DNA of 64,000 nt. Source: an uncultured Latescibacterota bacterium (GTDB lineage Bacteria; Latescibacterota; UBA2968). Below the pieces are notes generated by a model. The model was not told the DNA's origin and did no database searches. It worked only from the letters and a program-made list of their open reading frames with translations. Every line of letters starts with the position of its first letter. Position 1 is the first letter of the stretch. Shown piece after piece: positions 17,046 to 26,179 of this stretch. The position numbers and the translations under genes were made by a program. The stretch lies in NCBI GenBank assembly GCA_958295785.1, contig OY282377.1, forward strand, positions 4,466,896-4,530,895. The letters are read 5' to 3'.

Positions 17046-17897
17046 TCAAAACAACATGCTGATGTCCAACGCCTTCACAGAATGCGTCAGCGCGCCGATA
17101 GAAATAAAATCCACGCCGGTTTCGGCAACGGCCCGCACGCCTTCTAACGACACATTGCCCGAGGCTTCCAACTCGGGTTTTTTGCCCTTGACTTGGCGCA
17201 CCTTTTGCACGGCTTCGCGCATGTCGTGCAGGCTCATATTGTCCAGCATCACGCGATCCGCACCCAACACGAGCACCTCGTCGAGTTCGGACAGGGTCTC
17301 CACCTCCACCTCCACGGGCACGTCTCGGCCCTCAAAATCCATGCCTTTCCACACCGCCAAAAGCGCGGGGCCAATGCCATCTGCTGCTTCAATGTGATTT
17401 TCCTTGATCAACACCATATCGTACAGGCCCGCCCGATGATTCGCGCCGCCCCCTGCTGCGACTGCGTATTTGTCCAACACCCGCAACCCGGGCGCGGTCT
17501 TGCGCGTATCCAAAATTCGCGCCTTTGTTCCCCGCACTGCTGCTACAAATTGCGCGGTCATCGTTGCAATGCCCGACATGCGCTGCAAAAAATTGAGCGC
17601 GACCCGCTCGCCTGTCAACAACCCGCGTGCAGAGCCGGAGACCTCTGCCAAAATATCACCTGCGCCAACGCGGTCCCCATCTTTCACCCGCGCCGCGAAT
17701 ACTATCGCCTCGTCAATGGCTTCAAACACCCATTGCGCGACGCCCAATCCCGCGACCACACCATCTGCTTTGACAATGATTTTGGCGTCTGCGCGCTTGG
17801 TGAATGGCACGGTCCATTTCGTCGTTATATCCCCATCCCCCACATCCTCTGCCAACGCCCGCGCAATGATGGGCATCGCATTTCCTCGACTTAACAT
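17046..17897 (-). CDS. nadC: Nicotinate-nucleotide pyrophosphorylase (carboxylating)
   Basis: This 283-residue quinolinate phosphoribosyltransferase converts quinolinate and PRPP to nicotinate mononucleotide, CO2 and pyrophosphate in de novo NAD synthesis. Family motifs are present: EDVGDGDITT near the start, NFLQRMSGIAT, DTRKTAPGLR, KYAVAAGGGANHRAGLYD and the phosphate-binding end DFISIGALTHS. The ATG at 17897 is preferred; a TTG at 17918 lacks a Shine-Dalgarno. No nadA or nadB is nearby, so the pathway genes are scattered. Confidence 0.96.
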   Translation of the reverse strand: MLSRGNAMPIIARALAEDVGDGDITTKWTVPFTKRADAKIIVKADGVVAGLGVAQWVFEAIDEAIVFAARVKDGDRVGAGDILAEVSGSARGLLTGERVALNFLQRMSGIATMTAQFVAAVRGTKARILDTRKTAPGLRVLDKYAVAAGGGANHRAGLYDMVLIKENHIEAADGIGPALLAVWKGMDFEGRDVPVEVEVETLSELDEVLVLGADRVMLDNMSLHDMREAVQKVRQVKGKKPELEASGNVSLEGVRAVAETGVDFISIGALTHSVKALDISMLF

Positions 17898-18384
17898 TTC
17901 AAAAGTTCTCTTTGTCAATGGAGGTAGCCGGTGGTCATTGGCCGGTGGGTACGTGGACAGGCACGGGGGCCTGTCCCTACGGGTGATGGGACTGGGCGGC
18001 CTTCTCCCCTCTCCCTCTTATACTAAATTGATTTTCTGTTGCCCTAATGTGATGCGATATGCGACCCGCAAATGATTCCCTTGACCTTACCTAGGCATTC
18101 AGAGAAGCCATTGCAAAAATGCCATCACAAAAGACCTTCCGATAAAGCCATCGCGCACAGCGCGCAAGGCCGTCTCGCAACCCACCTCCCTCTTGAAATT
18201 CCCTTCGCAGGCCAGCGCATGTCGTCCTATTACAAAAGCGATTTGCGCTGTGCAAGCCTCTCGGCGTTTGAGAGCGGCATTTTTGAACTGCTGGGGCAGT
18301 TGTACCCCGCTCGCCTACTTTTTTTTTGTTGAAAAAAAGTAGGCCGCCGAAGGCATCAGGCGCGGGCTGACCACTGACGTTCCC
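17898..18384. other. Gene-free 487-base region of repeats
   Basis: No gene is supported. A GGACAGGCACGGGGGCCTGTCC repeat lies at about 17953-17974. An inverted copy of the 11102-11577 element occupies 18018-18345, and a GTTGTACCCCGCTCG / CTACTTTTTTTTT word set ends it. Confidence 0.55.
18018..18345. mobile_element. Second, inverted copy of the TIR element
   Basis: The left end TTATACTAAATTG...CTGTTGCCC (18018-18044) matches the right terminal repeat of the element at 11102-11577. The next 230 bases align closely with its reverse complement. The far end diverges and lacks a clear second terminal repeat. Both copies contain an open frame beginning MIPLTL, but the differences are not codon-biased. 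Confidence 0.55.
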
Positions 18385-20064
18385 CTACTCCTCCCGCTCA
18401 ACCCGCACGATCTGATACCGCCCGATTTTCCACACATAAAAATAAATCCGAACGGACTTATCCGCCCAACCGGGCCTCAGCGTCCGAATCTCGATTCCGC
18501 AATATTGCCCCTCGGGCAAATCGGTCGGGATGGGGATGGGGCCTTGCGTATCGAGATGACGGGCGACACCTCGCGCTTTGCCATCGCCATTGACAAACCG
18601 GTACGCATATCGCGTCTCTGCTGCGGTTGCCAACCGCCCCGCGATAGCCAAATCCTCAAAGTGCAATCCCCGGCTGTTCACCCAAAAGCGATCCAGGGGG
18701 TTTGCGCGCCGAAACCAGTAATTGCCCACCTTATCGCGGCGTTCTTTCAAAAGTTGAACGAGATGCTCTTCGGCCTTTTTGTCGGGCAATTGCCCCGCCT
18801 TCACAATGGCCTTCAAATCGCCATCGCCAAATGCCATCACAATTTTCGCGCCCCAATAGCCATCGCGATTTGTACACTGCTGAAACGCCGGATTGGGATA
18901 ATTAGGGGACCATCGCCCGGGCGAAAACACATCGCTTTCCAAATACCCGACAGATCGAAAGGGCATGGGACGCGCTTCTTCCCACGCCTTTCGATACAAC
19001 CCCAAGCTCAAAATGGATCGGGTAATATAGCGAACATCTACGAAATACTCATTGCCCGTCTTGGGCATTCGGGGCCTCACTGTGCTGCTGCCCAAAGTCG
19101 CGCCCATATCGATCAAATAGTGTTTGATATATTGGCGGCCCTGCTCATCTGTCACTAACAGATTCAGGGTATTGGCAGCGCGCCTGTCCACATCGTTGAT
19201 CCATGAAGAGATCGCGCGCAGGCCGCGTAGCTCCCGCCGGTGCTCGTGCAACACGCGGTCATTGGGATCGTCTTTGCGCCGCCCGTGAAAGTCAAAAACC
19301 CCGACCGGAACCCCCGGCAACAACGCGCTCGCCATACACCGGACGCGCCCGTCGGCCTGCTTTTGAATAGAATCCAATACATCTTGCAAGTCTGCCTCTG
19401 TCATGGGCCTGCGGCCGCCCTCCTCATCGGATACCTGCGCCTCAGAACCGATGGTGAGCCACTCGGGGAAGAAAAAAACAACGGAATTTCGCGGCACATG
19501 ATACCCCGCCGCGTACAAAATTTTTGTCGAAACCACCTCGGCAGCGGTCGCCAGGCCATCGTACCCTTTGGGGTCAAACTTCAAAAAGTAAATTGCCCCT
19601 TTCGCATCCCGCACCGTGAACCCGGGCGCCAACCCCTCAAATTTTCCCGATATAACTTCCCACGAACCGCTCGTATCCGGTTGTGCATGTCCCGGCCCTT
19701 GGGCCAATGCAGAGGCATCCATACGCCTCATGAAATGCCGATTGGTGTACCACGATGAATTGGGCACTTCATCCAAAACATTGATATTGTCTGCCTGACG
19801 CCGCGGCGCGACATTCAGCATGTTGCCAACCCGCCGCGCGCTCCATCCCAAATCCAGCACCTTGCCCATCTGGTAAAAAAAGGTGTGATCGACAATGTCC
19901 CAAATGAGATTCTCCTCAATCTCTTTGGGCTTGGGAATGCTCCGATTATCGGGGTCAAACCACTTGATCGGCGCTGTCGATAACGAGCGATCATCCGCGT
20001 CAACCGCAACGGCGATACACGTCACCAGCGCAACTATCCAGAGTTTGTTCAAGAGTGTTTTCAT
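18385..20064 (-). CDS. Secreted atypical kinase-like protein
   Basis: I cannot name this 559-residue protein. It starts with a clear signal peptide (residues 1-23), so it should be exported. The centre looks like an atypical (HipA/PI3K/FAM20-like) kinase fold. SGKFEGLAPGF at 139-149 suggests a nucleotide loop, Lys162 in YFLKFDP a phosphate-binding lysine and Glu176 in TAAEVV its partner. WINDVDRRAANTL at 288-300 has Asp and Asn catalytic candidates, and HYLIDMG with Asp319 is a DFG-like metal site. Kinase activity is inference from this order of residues. It closes a minus-strand cluster with nucleotide-carrier-like proteins and a barrel; the upstream gap holds a repeat. Confidence 0.6.
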   Translation of the reverse strand: MKTLLNKLWIVALVTCIAVAVDADDRSLSTAPIKWFDPDNRSIPKPKEIEENLIWDIVDHTFFYQMGKVLDLGWSARRVGNMLNVAPRRQADNINVLDEVPNSSWYTNRHFMRRMDASALAQGPGHAQPDTSGSWEVISGKFEGLAPGFTVRDAKGAIYFLKFDPKGYDGLATAAEVVSTKILYAAGYHVPRNSVVFFFPEWLTIGSEAQVSDEEGGRRPMTEADLQDVLDSIQKQADGRVRCMASALLPGVPVGVFDFHGRRKDDPNDRVLHEHRRELRGLRAISSWINDVDRRAANTLNLLVTDEQGRQYIKHYLIDMGATLGSSTVRPRMPKTGNEYFVDVRYITRSILSLGLYRKAWEEARPMPFRSVGYLESDVFSPGRWSPNYPNPAFQQCTNRDGYWGAKIVMAFGDGDLKAIVKAGQLPDKKAEEHLVQLLKERRDKVGNYWFRRANPLDRFWVNSRGLHFEDLAIAGRLATAAETRYAYRFVNGDGKARGVARHLDTQGPIPIPTDLPEGQYCGIEIRTLRPGWADKSVRIYFYVWKIGRYQIVRVEREE

Positions 20065-20399
20065 GGTTGCCAGCCGCCTGTTGTCAGTTGCCTGATTCTA
20101 AGAAGCCATCTTAAAATTATCGGGGCCTATCTCCCTAACCCCGTTACTCGCTCCGCTCGTTGTAGGCGGACGCCTGTGCCTACAAGGAAGGGGGGAATCA
20201 AGACCTCCCTACGAGAAAAGACGGGGGCACCTGCGATTACCTTTCATCCGAGCCGTGTCCATCTGTGGTTGCTTCTTGTATCTTTGGGCGAGCACGGGGA
20301 CATCGCCCCTACACACACTGCGCGTCTTTTGTGGCTAAACTTCCATCTCGCCTTTTGAGTGGCTGGACGGGGACTGATCACGGGTCACGGGATCATAGT
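20065..20399. repeat. Repeat-filled gap upstream of the kinase-like gene
   Basis: No gene is supported in this 335-base stretch. It contains the second copy of the AGAAGCC-TCTTAAAATTATCGGG repeat (20101 to about 20215) and a CTTGTATCTTTGGGCGAGCA-type GC-rich repeat (about 20274-20315). The kinase-like gene probably starts transcription within or beyond these. Confidence 0.55.
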
Positions 20400-22685
20400 T
20401 TATCCCGCTTTGTCCATTGACAGGGGTAAGCGAATGGTGAAGGTCGTGCCCTTTCCGACCTCGCTCTCTGCGCGGATGCTGCCCTTGTGGTCTTGAATGA
20501 TCTGATAACAGATCGACAGGCCCAATCCGGTTCCCACGCCCACGCCTTTGGTCGTAAAACCGGGATCGAACACGCGCGCCAGATTTTCTCGTGGAATGCC
20601 TTTGCCAGTGTCTGAAATCGCAATTTCGATCTCATTGTCTATCAGGCGAGTCGATATCCCAATTTTGCCCTTTCCCTCAATGGCCTGCTCTGCATTGACC
20701 AACACATTGAGAAACACCTGATTTAATCGACTTGGAAAACAAATCATGGTGGGAATATCGCCGTATTCCCGCACCACTTCAATGCGATTCTTGAAATCGT
20801 GACGAACCAGCGTCAGGGTCGTTTCAATGCCCTCGTGGAGATTGGCCTCTTTCATCTCCGCTTCATCCAGACGTGCAAAACTTCGCAGGCTGTGTACAAT
20901 CTCCGTCACGCGCTCTGTCCCCGTTGCGATCACGCGATTTGCGTCCTGAATGACCTGCAAGGCCGCGCGTATGGCGCGATTATTTTTTAACAGGTCGCGG
21001 TATTTCGTCTCCAAAACGCCTTTGAGCCGATCAACGGCCCGCATCAAGGTCTCGTGCATCCTGTTGATGTCGCCGACCGGTTGATTGATTTCATGGGCAA
21101 TCCCCGTGACCAGATTGCCCAACGAGGCCATCTTATCGGACTGCACCAATTTGACCTGTATCTCCTGGAGTTCCCAGTTTTTCTGCTGAAGCGACTCGTA
21201 AATCAATAGCTGTTCTCGCGCCTCTTCCAACGCCAATTCTTTCATCGCATTGTCTCTTTCGAGCTGTCGCTGTTTTTTTCGGTCTTCCTCTGCGCGTTCT
21301 TCAAGCCTTCGCGCTTCGCGTTCCCGTTCCCGTTCCCGCTCCGCCAATTCCTCGGCCTGCGCGAGTTGTGCTCTCAAATTCTGATAGGTGCGCGCAAAAA
21401 TTTGGGCGAGATAAATCGACATCGCCAACATCAGCGCGAGCGCGCTGTAAATATACGGAAAAAAGAGCACCAAACTGTCGATGATGCCCAGTGCCACGAG
21501 TCCCTGGTACATATTGCTTATGACGAAAATCAACACCCCAAACCCCACAATGCGTACGCCGGGGCGCTTTTGGAAAAGCGCGCGAAAAACATGGGCCAGG
21601 GCTTCGGGATAGGTCATCAACAAAAACACGTAATAAATCTCGACATCCAAGGTCCACACAAAAAGACCGAGCGCGCAACCAATGGCGGCAAGCACCTTAA
21701 AAGACCTGTTGAACGCGCCTTGAAAAAAGTGACAGATGAACCAGAGTTGAAACACACCCGTGGAAACCAAAGAGAACTTAAACAGCGCGTCCAAATAAAA
21801 AATCGCGTCCAAATCGCGCGTCAACGCCCCCCATATTGGCAAAAAGATCAGGCCCGTAACACTCATTGTAAAAAGGGCGCAATAGAGGTATTCGCGATTG
21901 CCCGGCGCAAACAAAAAAAGTGTGAAATGCGCCAGCGCAATGCCCAAAGGGATCGCGAGAATTACTTTGTGCCCGGCAATAGATCGCCTGATCGGCGCCT
22001 GCAAAGCCGCGCTGGATTCGCGCTCTGACAACATCAGCACAAAGCCCTTGGGGCTGTACAAATTGGAAAAACACACCGCGAGCACATGCTCGGGGCCTTC
22101 GCCCAAACGCACGGGCACATAAGACATTGCATTGGCAATCGCGTTTCGCTCTCGGGCGGTCGCGCTTTTGCCCACAGTCGCAAATTCCCCGATGCGTTTG
22201 CCATCCAGATAAATTTGACTGGTGCCAATTTGCCCAACGACCAAAATGAGGGGCTTGTGCGCCAGTTCTTTCGCGGTCTGAAACCGAAACCGAAACCAGC
22301 CCTTGCCGCCCCAATGCACTTGCTGCCAACCCTTCAAATCGACCTCGTCTGACCAGTAATCCCAAGTGCTATCATCCCATTCGGGCAAAGCCCAGGCCGC
22401 ATTATCCCCGGCCTTAAACTTCCATCCAGCGTCAAAAACATACCCGTTTTTCAGAAATTCCGAATGGTATTGTCGCAACGCCTCCAAGTCGATAACGGCC
22501 TGGTCGTCTGCACATTCGACCGGCGCGGACAACCACGCGCTGAAAAGCAAAAGTGCAAGAAGCTGTCTTAAAACGAAAGATGACCCCTCCCCGCAACGCG
22601 GAGGGGAGACGTAATTCCCTCCTTCTTCGCGGGAAGTAGGGGGGCCGATAAAACCAAAACAGCTTCTAAAAAACAAATATTTCAT
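20400..22685 (-). CDS. 7TMR-DISM sensor histidine kinase (first)
   Basis: The 761-residue membrane kinase has a signal peptide, a periplasmic jelly-roll sensor (about 80-190, with GKGWFRFRF and YLDGKRIG), seven hydrophobic segments, an RE-rich coiled coil, a DHp domain with His531 in GIAHEINQP, and an ATPase domain with NVLVNAEQAIEG, DTGKGIP and GVGTGLGLS. It should autophosphorylate and pass phosphate to a receiver, possibly the one at 25164. The ATG is 3 bases after the stop of the paralogue, so translation is coupled. Codons 7 to about 43 coincide with a 110-base TIR element (22558-22667) inserted in frame within the signal peptide region; removing it leaves a standard signal peptide. Confidence 0.93.
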   Translation of the reverse strand: MKYLFFRSCFGFIGPPTSREEGGNYVSPPRCGEGSSFVLRQLLALLLFSAWLSAPVECADDQAVIDLEALRQYHSEFLKNGYVFDAGWKFKAGDNAAWALPEWDDSTWDYWSDEVDLKGWQQVHWGGKGWFRFRFQTAKELAHKPLILVVGQIGTSQIYLDGKRIGEFATVGKSATARERNAIANAMSYVPVRLGEGPEHVLAVCFSNLYSPKGFVLMLSERESSAALQAPIRRSIAGHKVILAIPLGIALAHFTLFLFAPGNREYLYCALFTMSVTGLIFLPIWGALTRDLDAIFYLDALFKFSLVSTGVFQLWFICHFFQGAFNRSFKVLAAIGCALGLFVWTLDVEIYYVFLLMTYPEALAHVFRALFQKRPGVRIVGFGVLIFVISNMYQGLVALGIIDSLVLFFPYIYSALALMLAMSIYLAQIFARTYQNLRAQLAQAEELAEREREREREARRLEERAEEDRKKQRQLERDNAMKELALEEAREQLLIYESLQQKNWELQEIQVKLVQSDKMASLGNLVTGIAHEINQPVGDINRMHETLMRAVDRLKGVLETKYRDLLKNNRAIRAALQVIQDANRVIATGTERVTEIVHSLRSFARLDEAEMKEANLHEGIETTLTLVRHDFKNRIEVVREYGDIPTMICFPSRLNQVFLNVLVNAEQAIEGKGKIGISTRLIDNEIEIAISDTGKGIPRENLARVFDPGFTTKGVGVGTGLGLSICYQIIQDHKGSIRAESEVGKGTTFTIRLPLSMDKAG
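22558..22667. mobile_element. 110-bp TIR element inside the signal-peptide codons
   Basis: The ends AGAAGCTGT (22558-22566) and ACAGCTTCT (22659-22667) are perfect inverted repeats. The interior has a GC-rich hairpin (CCCCTCC-GCAACGC-GGAGGGG). A related element sits at the same place in the barrel gene (31946-32043). No target duplication could be defined. Confidence 0.6.
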
Positions 22686-22688
22686 CGC

Positions 22689-24983
22689 TCAATCCATCTG
22701 CGCCTGCGTGGGTTGGTCAATCGGCAACACAACCGTGACTGTCGTGCCCTTTCCGATCTCGCTCTCAACGAGAACGCGCCCATTGTGTTCTTCCGCAATT
22801 TGGCGGCACATCGACAGGCCCAACGCGCCTTTTCCATCGCTTTTGGTCGTAAATTCCAAATCAAAAATTTTGGGCAACACCTCTTTGGCAATCCCTTTTC
22901 CCGTGTCCGCAATCGCAACAGACACTTCGCCGTTCTCTGCGCGCGTTTGAATGGTAATGCGCCCGGTGCCCTCAATGGCCTGCACTGCATTGACCAGCAA
23001 ATTGAGGAAAATTTGATTGAGCCGCCCCGGAAAACAAGTCACCTGTGGGAGTTGGCCGTAATCCCTTACCAACGCGATTCGGTCTTCCAATTTGTGGCGC
23101 ACAAGCGCGAGCGTGCTCTCGATCCCTTCGTGGATATCCACCTGTTTCCATTCCGCTTCATCTAAACGCGCAAAATTCCGAAGGCTCAAAACGAGTTCTC
23201 GCACGCGCTCTGTGCTGGCCGTGATAACGCGATTCGCCTCGCCTATCTCTTGCAGGGATGCCCGAATCACATTGCGATTTTTGTCCCCATCGTCATCAGG
23301 GGTCACATCTTCTTTGAACAGGGCCACCACCCGTTTCAAGGTCATGTGCATTCTGCCGCGATTTTTGTCCCTATCATCTGCCAGATAGGGCGCCATTTCC
23401 CCTTCGAGATTTGCCACCGCGCGTTTCAGAGTATCGTGCATGCTGTTAATCGCCCCCACCGGCGTGTTGATCTCGTGCGCGATTCCCGCGACCAAATTCC
23501 CGAGTGCCGCCATCTTTTCGGTTTGAACCAACTGCATCTGCCTTTCCTCCAATCTCCGGTTGGCTGCTTTTAATTTTTCTGCCATGCGCTGCCGCTTGTT
23601 GGCTATTTCCAATTCTCTCTCTAAAATTTTCCATTCTTCTTCAGCGCGTTCGCGTTCCCGTTCGGCTTCCCGCGAGCGGCGTTTTTGTTCTGCACCGCGC
23701 GTTTGTTGCGCCACCGCACGTCTTGTTAAATTCCGAATCTCAACAGTCTGTTTTTTTATTTGCCGGTTTGTGCGATCAAATGTATAGGCCAAAAATGCCG
23801 ACATACTCGCGACCAGGCCGAGAAAGCCATAGATGTACACAAAAGATATATCGCGCGGCAAAACACCCAGTTCGGTCAACAGTTGATAAGCCCACGCCAA
23901 AATAAACACCCCAATACCCGCGCCGATGATTCGCGCCCCCGGCTTTTTTTTCCAAATCGCGATCAAACATATACGCAACAATTCGCAAAATCCGATCAGC
24001 CCAATCAAAAACACAATGGGCACTGGCATGGCCCAAGCCCCCAAACACAGAATCCCGCTCGAAATGGAAACGGCGCGCCAGTTGCGCGGCAAGCCGCCGA
24101 AAAAAGCAGTATAGGAAAATTTCAGCCCAAACAGCACTGTGAGAATGAGTATGGTTTTGCCCACGCCCAATAAAATGACCAGAATTGTGGGTCGAAAGAT
24201 CACTTCAATGGGAATGAAAATGAGGAGGGAAATGCAAGTGGCAAACGCCACATAAGAGAGACTGCCGCGCAATTTGGCGCGAAACAAATACATCAAAAAG
24301 TGAACCAGGGCAAACGTGAGGGACACGCCGGCCAACAACTGGAGCAGGGTTTGGTCGCGCACATGCCGATCGCGCTGCTGGTGGGCGTCGATATAGTCGG
24401 CAAGCCCTAGGCCCCACCATGTCGGCAACCCGAGAAAGTGATAGTCCATCGCGCGAAAATTTGAATAGCGAACAGCCAAAACGCATTTGGACTCTGTCAG
24501 CGGCGGCAACAAAAACAAAAACGGCAAATCGGGCAACACGGTCTCTGGCACTTCACCCCGGCCATTTTGCCCAACGCGCCCGTGGGAAAACAACCGCTTG
24601 CCATTCAAAAACACATCCAACGCGCCCGAATGGTACAACAGCAGGGCCAAATCCCGGTGCAACACAGACGCATCAAATTCGAGGTGCAGCCGAAACCAAC
24701 CCGTGCCAGCCCAAGACATCCCATCGGGCATATTCACATACCCATACGCCTGGGTCAAAGGCGGCAATTTTGCCCAGTGGCGATCATCAAAATCAGGAGA
24801 TGCCCACGCAGGATCATCTCCCTCATGATATACCCATCCGGTCAACTTGAGCACCTGATAGCCCCAAAAACTCGGGTCCGCATCTCGTTTTGGCTTGAGG
24901 TCATCCGCCATCACCGTCATTTGGGCCAAACCGACCCCTGGCAACAACCAAAGCAAAACCGCCAAACGCATTGCAAATCGCAT
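22689..24983 (-). CDS. 7TMR-DISM sensor histidine kinase (second)
   Basis: The 764-residue protein repeats the architecture of its downstream neighbour: signal peptide, jelly-roll sensor (TGWFRLHLEF, FLNGKRLF), seven membrane segments, charged coiled coil, DHp with His503 in GIAHEINTP, and ATPase domain with NLLVNAVQAIEG, DTGKGIA and GKGALGLSM. A 30-residue tandem duplication lies just after the phosphorylated helix: MHDTLKRAVA at about 515 and MHMTLKRVVA at about 545, each unit ending D-x-DKNR. The start is the ATG at 24983 behind GGAGGAGG. The two kinases arose by gene duplication and may form homo- or heterodimers. Confidence 0.93.
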   Translation of the reverse strand: MRFAMRLAVLLWLLPGVGLAQMTVMADDLKPKRDADPSFWGYQVLKLTGWVYHEGDDPAWASPDFDDRHWAKLPPLTQAYGYVNMPDGMSWAGTGWFRLHLEFDASVLHRDLALLLYHSGALDVFLNGKRLFSHGRVGQNGRGEVPETVLPDLPFLFLLPPLTESKCVLAVRYSNFRAMDYHFLGLPTWWGLGLADYIDAHQQRDRHVRDQTLLQLLAGVSLTFALVHFLMYLFRAKLRGSLSYVAFATCISLLIFIPIEVIFRPTILVILLGVGKTILILTVLFGLKFSYTAFFGGLPRNWRAVSISSGILCLGAWAMPVPIVFLIGLIGFCELLRICLIAIWKKKPGARIIGAGIGVFILAWAYQLLTELGVLPRDISFVYIYGFLGLVASMSAFLAYTFDRTNRQIKKQTVEIRNLTRRAVAQQTRGAEQKRRSREAERERERAEEEWKILERELEIANKRQRMAEKLKAANRRLEERQMQLVQTEKMAALGNLVAGIAHEINTPVGAINSMHDTLKRAVANLEGEMAPYLADDRDKNRGRMHMTLKRVVALFKEDVTPDDDGDKNRNVIRASLQEIGEANRVITASTERVRELVLSLRNFARLDEAEWKQVDIHEGIESTLALVRHKLEDRIALVRDYGQLPQVTCFPGRLNQIFLNLLVNAVQAIEGTGRITIQTRAENGEVSVAIADTGKGIAKEVLPKIFDLEFTTKSDGKGALGLSMCRQIAEEHNGRVLVESEIGKGTTVTVVLPIDQPTQAQMD

Positions 24984-25163
24984 GAACACCTCCTCCCACC
25001 CAACCGCGCTCCCAAGTGGTCAGTGGTCAGTTCCCGCTCGTCCATCCCCAAAACCCCACGCACTTCGATGACCTGCTCGCGCAGTTGTACTCCGTGCCGC
25101 TTGTTGTAGGCTGTGTCTGTCCGTTTTGTCGTGTACTGTGGAACGGGGGTTAAGAAAGTAAGG

Positions 25164-25637
25164 TTACACAAAGGTCTTGAGCACCTCTTGCTGGATCGCT
25201 TGCAACTCGCTATACGCCCGATTGATCTGCTCTATTTTGTTTTCGAGTTGCTCCATCAGCAGCCTTTTTTCCAAGCCATTGCGAATGATAATATTCAAAT
25301 CCTCGTTGTCCCACGGCTTCTCGATATATTGATAGATGCCGATATCGTTAATCGCCTTGATCGCATTTTGCTTGTCTGCATAGCCCGTCAAAATGATGCG
25401 CGTCACTTCTGGCCTGAGCTTTTTGACCTCGCCCAAAAACTGAATGCCGTCCATGTCGGGCATCAGATAGTCGGAAATGACGAGATCGACCTCGTTTTCT
25501 TGAATAAAATCGAGCGCGGCTCTCGGATGCGAAAAAGTCTTCACCTCGTAATTGGTCTCGAGCGTCAAAAAGGAATGGATGCTGATCAAAACCATTTCTT
25601 CATCATCGACAATCACGATATTTCTTCTCTTATCCAT
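25164..25637 (-). CDS. Response regulator: receiver with coiled-coil tail
   Basis: The 157-residue protein is a single receiver domain followed by a helical tail (about 118-157). Phosphoacceptor Asp56 is in ISDYLMPD, the acidic pair is Asp11-Asp12, and Thr84 and Lys107 complete the site. There is no DNA-binding or enzymatic output domain, so it probably acts through protein contacts or is one half of a larger relay. RpfG-type receivers are similar in sequence. The start is the ATG at 25637 behind GGGGGATGG. It lies between a cyclic-nucleotide-binding gene and two histidine kinases, its likely partners. Confidence 0.93.
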   Translation of the reverse strand: MDKRRNIVIVDDEEMVLISIHSFLTLETNYEVKTFSHPRAALDFIQENEVDLVISDYLMPDMDGIQFLGEVKKLRPEVTRIILTGYADKQNAIKAINDIGIYQYIEKPWDNEDLNIIIRNGLEKRLLMEQLENKIEQINRAYSELQAIQQEVLKTFV

Positions 25638-25666
25638 GCCATCCCCCAAAACCAAAAAAGCCTCAG

Positions 25667-26089
25667 TTATTGAACGCGCTCTACCAAACCGCGCAGATGC
25701 TTGGTCATAGCGCGTAAAACGCCCTGCGTAATCTCCACATAATCCGCCAACAAATGAATAAAATTATCGCGCTCAATACACAACACCCGGCTCGTTTCGA
25801 GAACAGTCGCGGTCACCACGCGCGGCTCGTCATCAAACAGTGCCCATGTGCCACAAACATCATTTGGCCCCGCAATGGTCACATCGAGATCGCCGCGGTG
25901 CAACCGAACCCGGCCCTCCAAAATGAGATACATAGCGAGGGGTGGGTCCGCCTCTTTATAGAGCACATCGCCCGTGCGGCAAGCGATCTCTTCTGCAATA
26001 ACGGCCAAATGCGCCAAGTGTTGCGTGGAGACTTCGGAAAAGACATCCACATTTTGCAAGGCCATCACTTTTTCAATCACGGTCAACAT
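25667..26089 (-). CDS. Free-standing cyclic-nucleotide-binding domain protein
   Basis: The 140-residue protein is a cNMP-binding (CAP-like) domain with no DNA-binding helix-turn-helix. The beta-roll is visible as VDVFSEVSTQHL, GDVLYKEADPPLAMYLILEGRVRLHRG and VCGTWALFDDEPRVVTATVLETSRVLCI. The phosphate-binding cassette arginine (R109 or so, in DDEPRVVTA) suggests a ligand could bind. The ATG at 26089 is chosen because the frame to 26149 translates spacer. It lies directly after the HEAT-tailed carrier; similar carriers elsewhere may carry such a domain fused, which would make it a detached regulatory subunit. Confidence 0.88.
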   Translation of the reverse strand: MLTVIEKVMALQNVDVFSEVSTQHLAHLAVIAEEIACRTGDVLYKEADPPLAMYLILEGRVRLHRGDLDVTIAGPNDVCGTWALFDDEPRVVTATVLETSRVLCIERDNFIHLLADYVEITQGVLRAMTKHLRGLVERVQ

Positions 26090-26179
26090 AACTATATCCA
26101 ATTTACACAAAAAGCACAAAGCATGTAGGCCCCTGTGCCCGCCCACCAAGTGGTCAGTCGTCAGTCCCCGCTCACCCCC

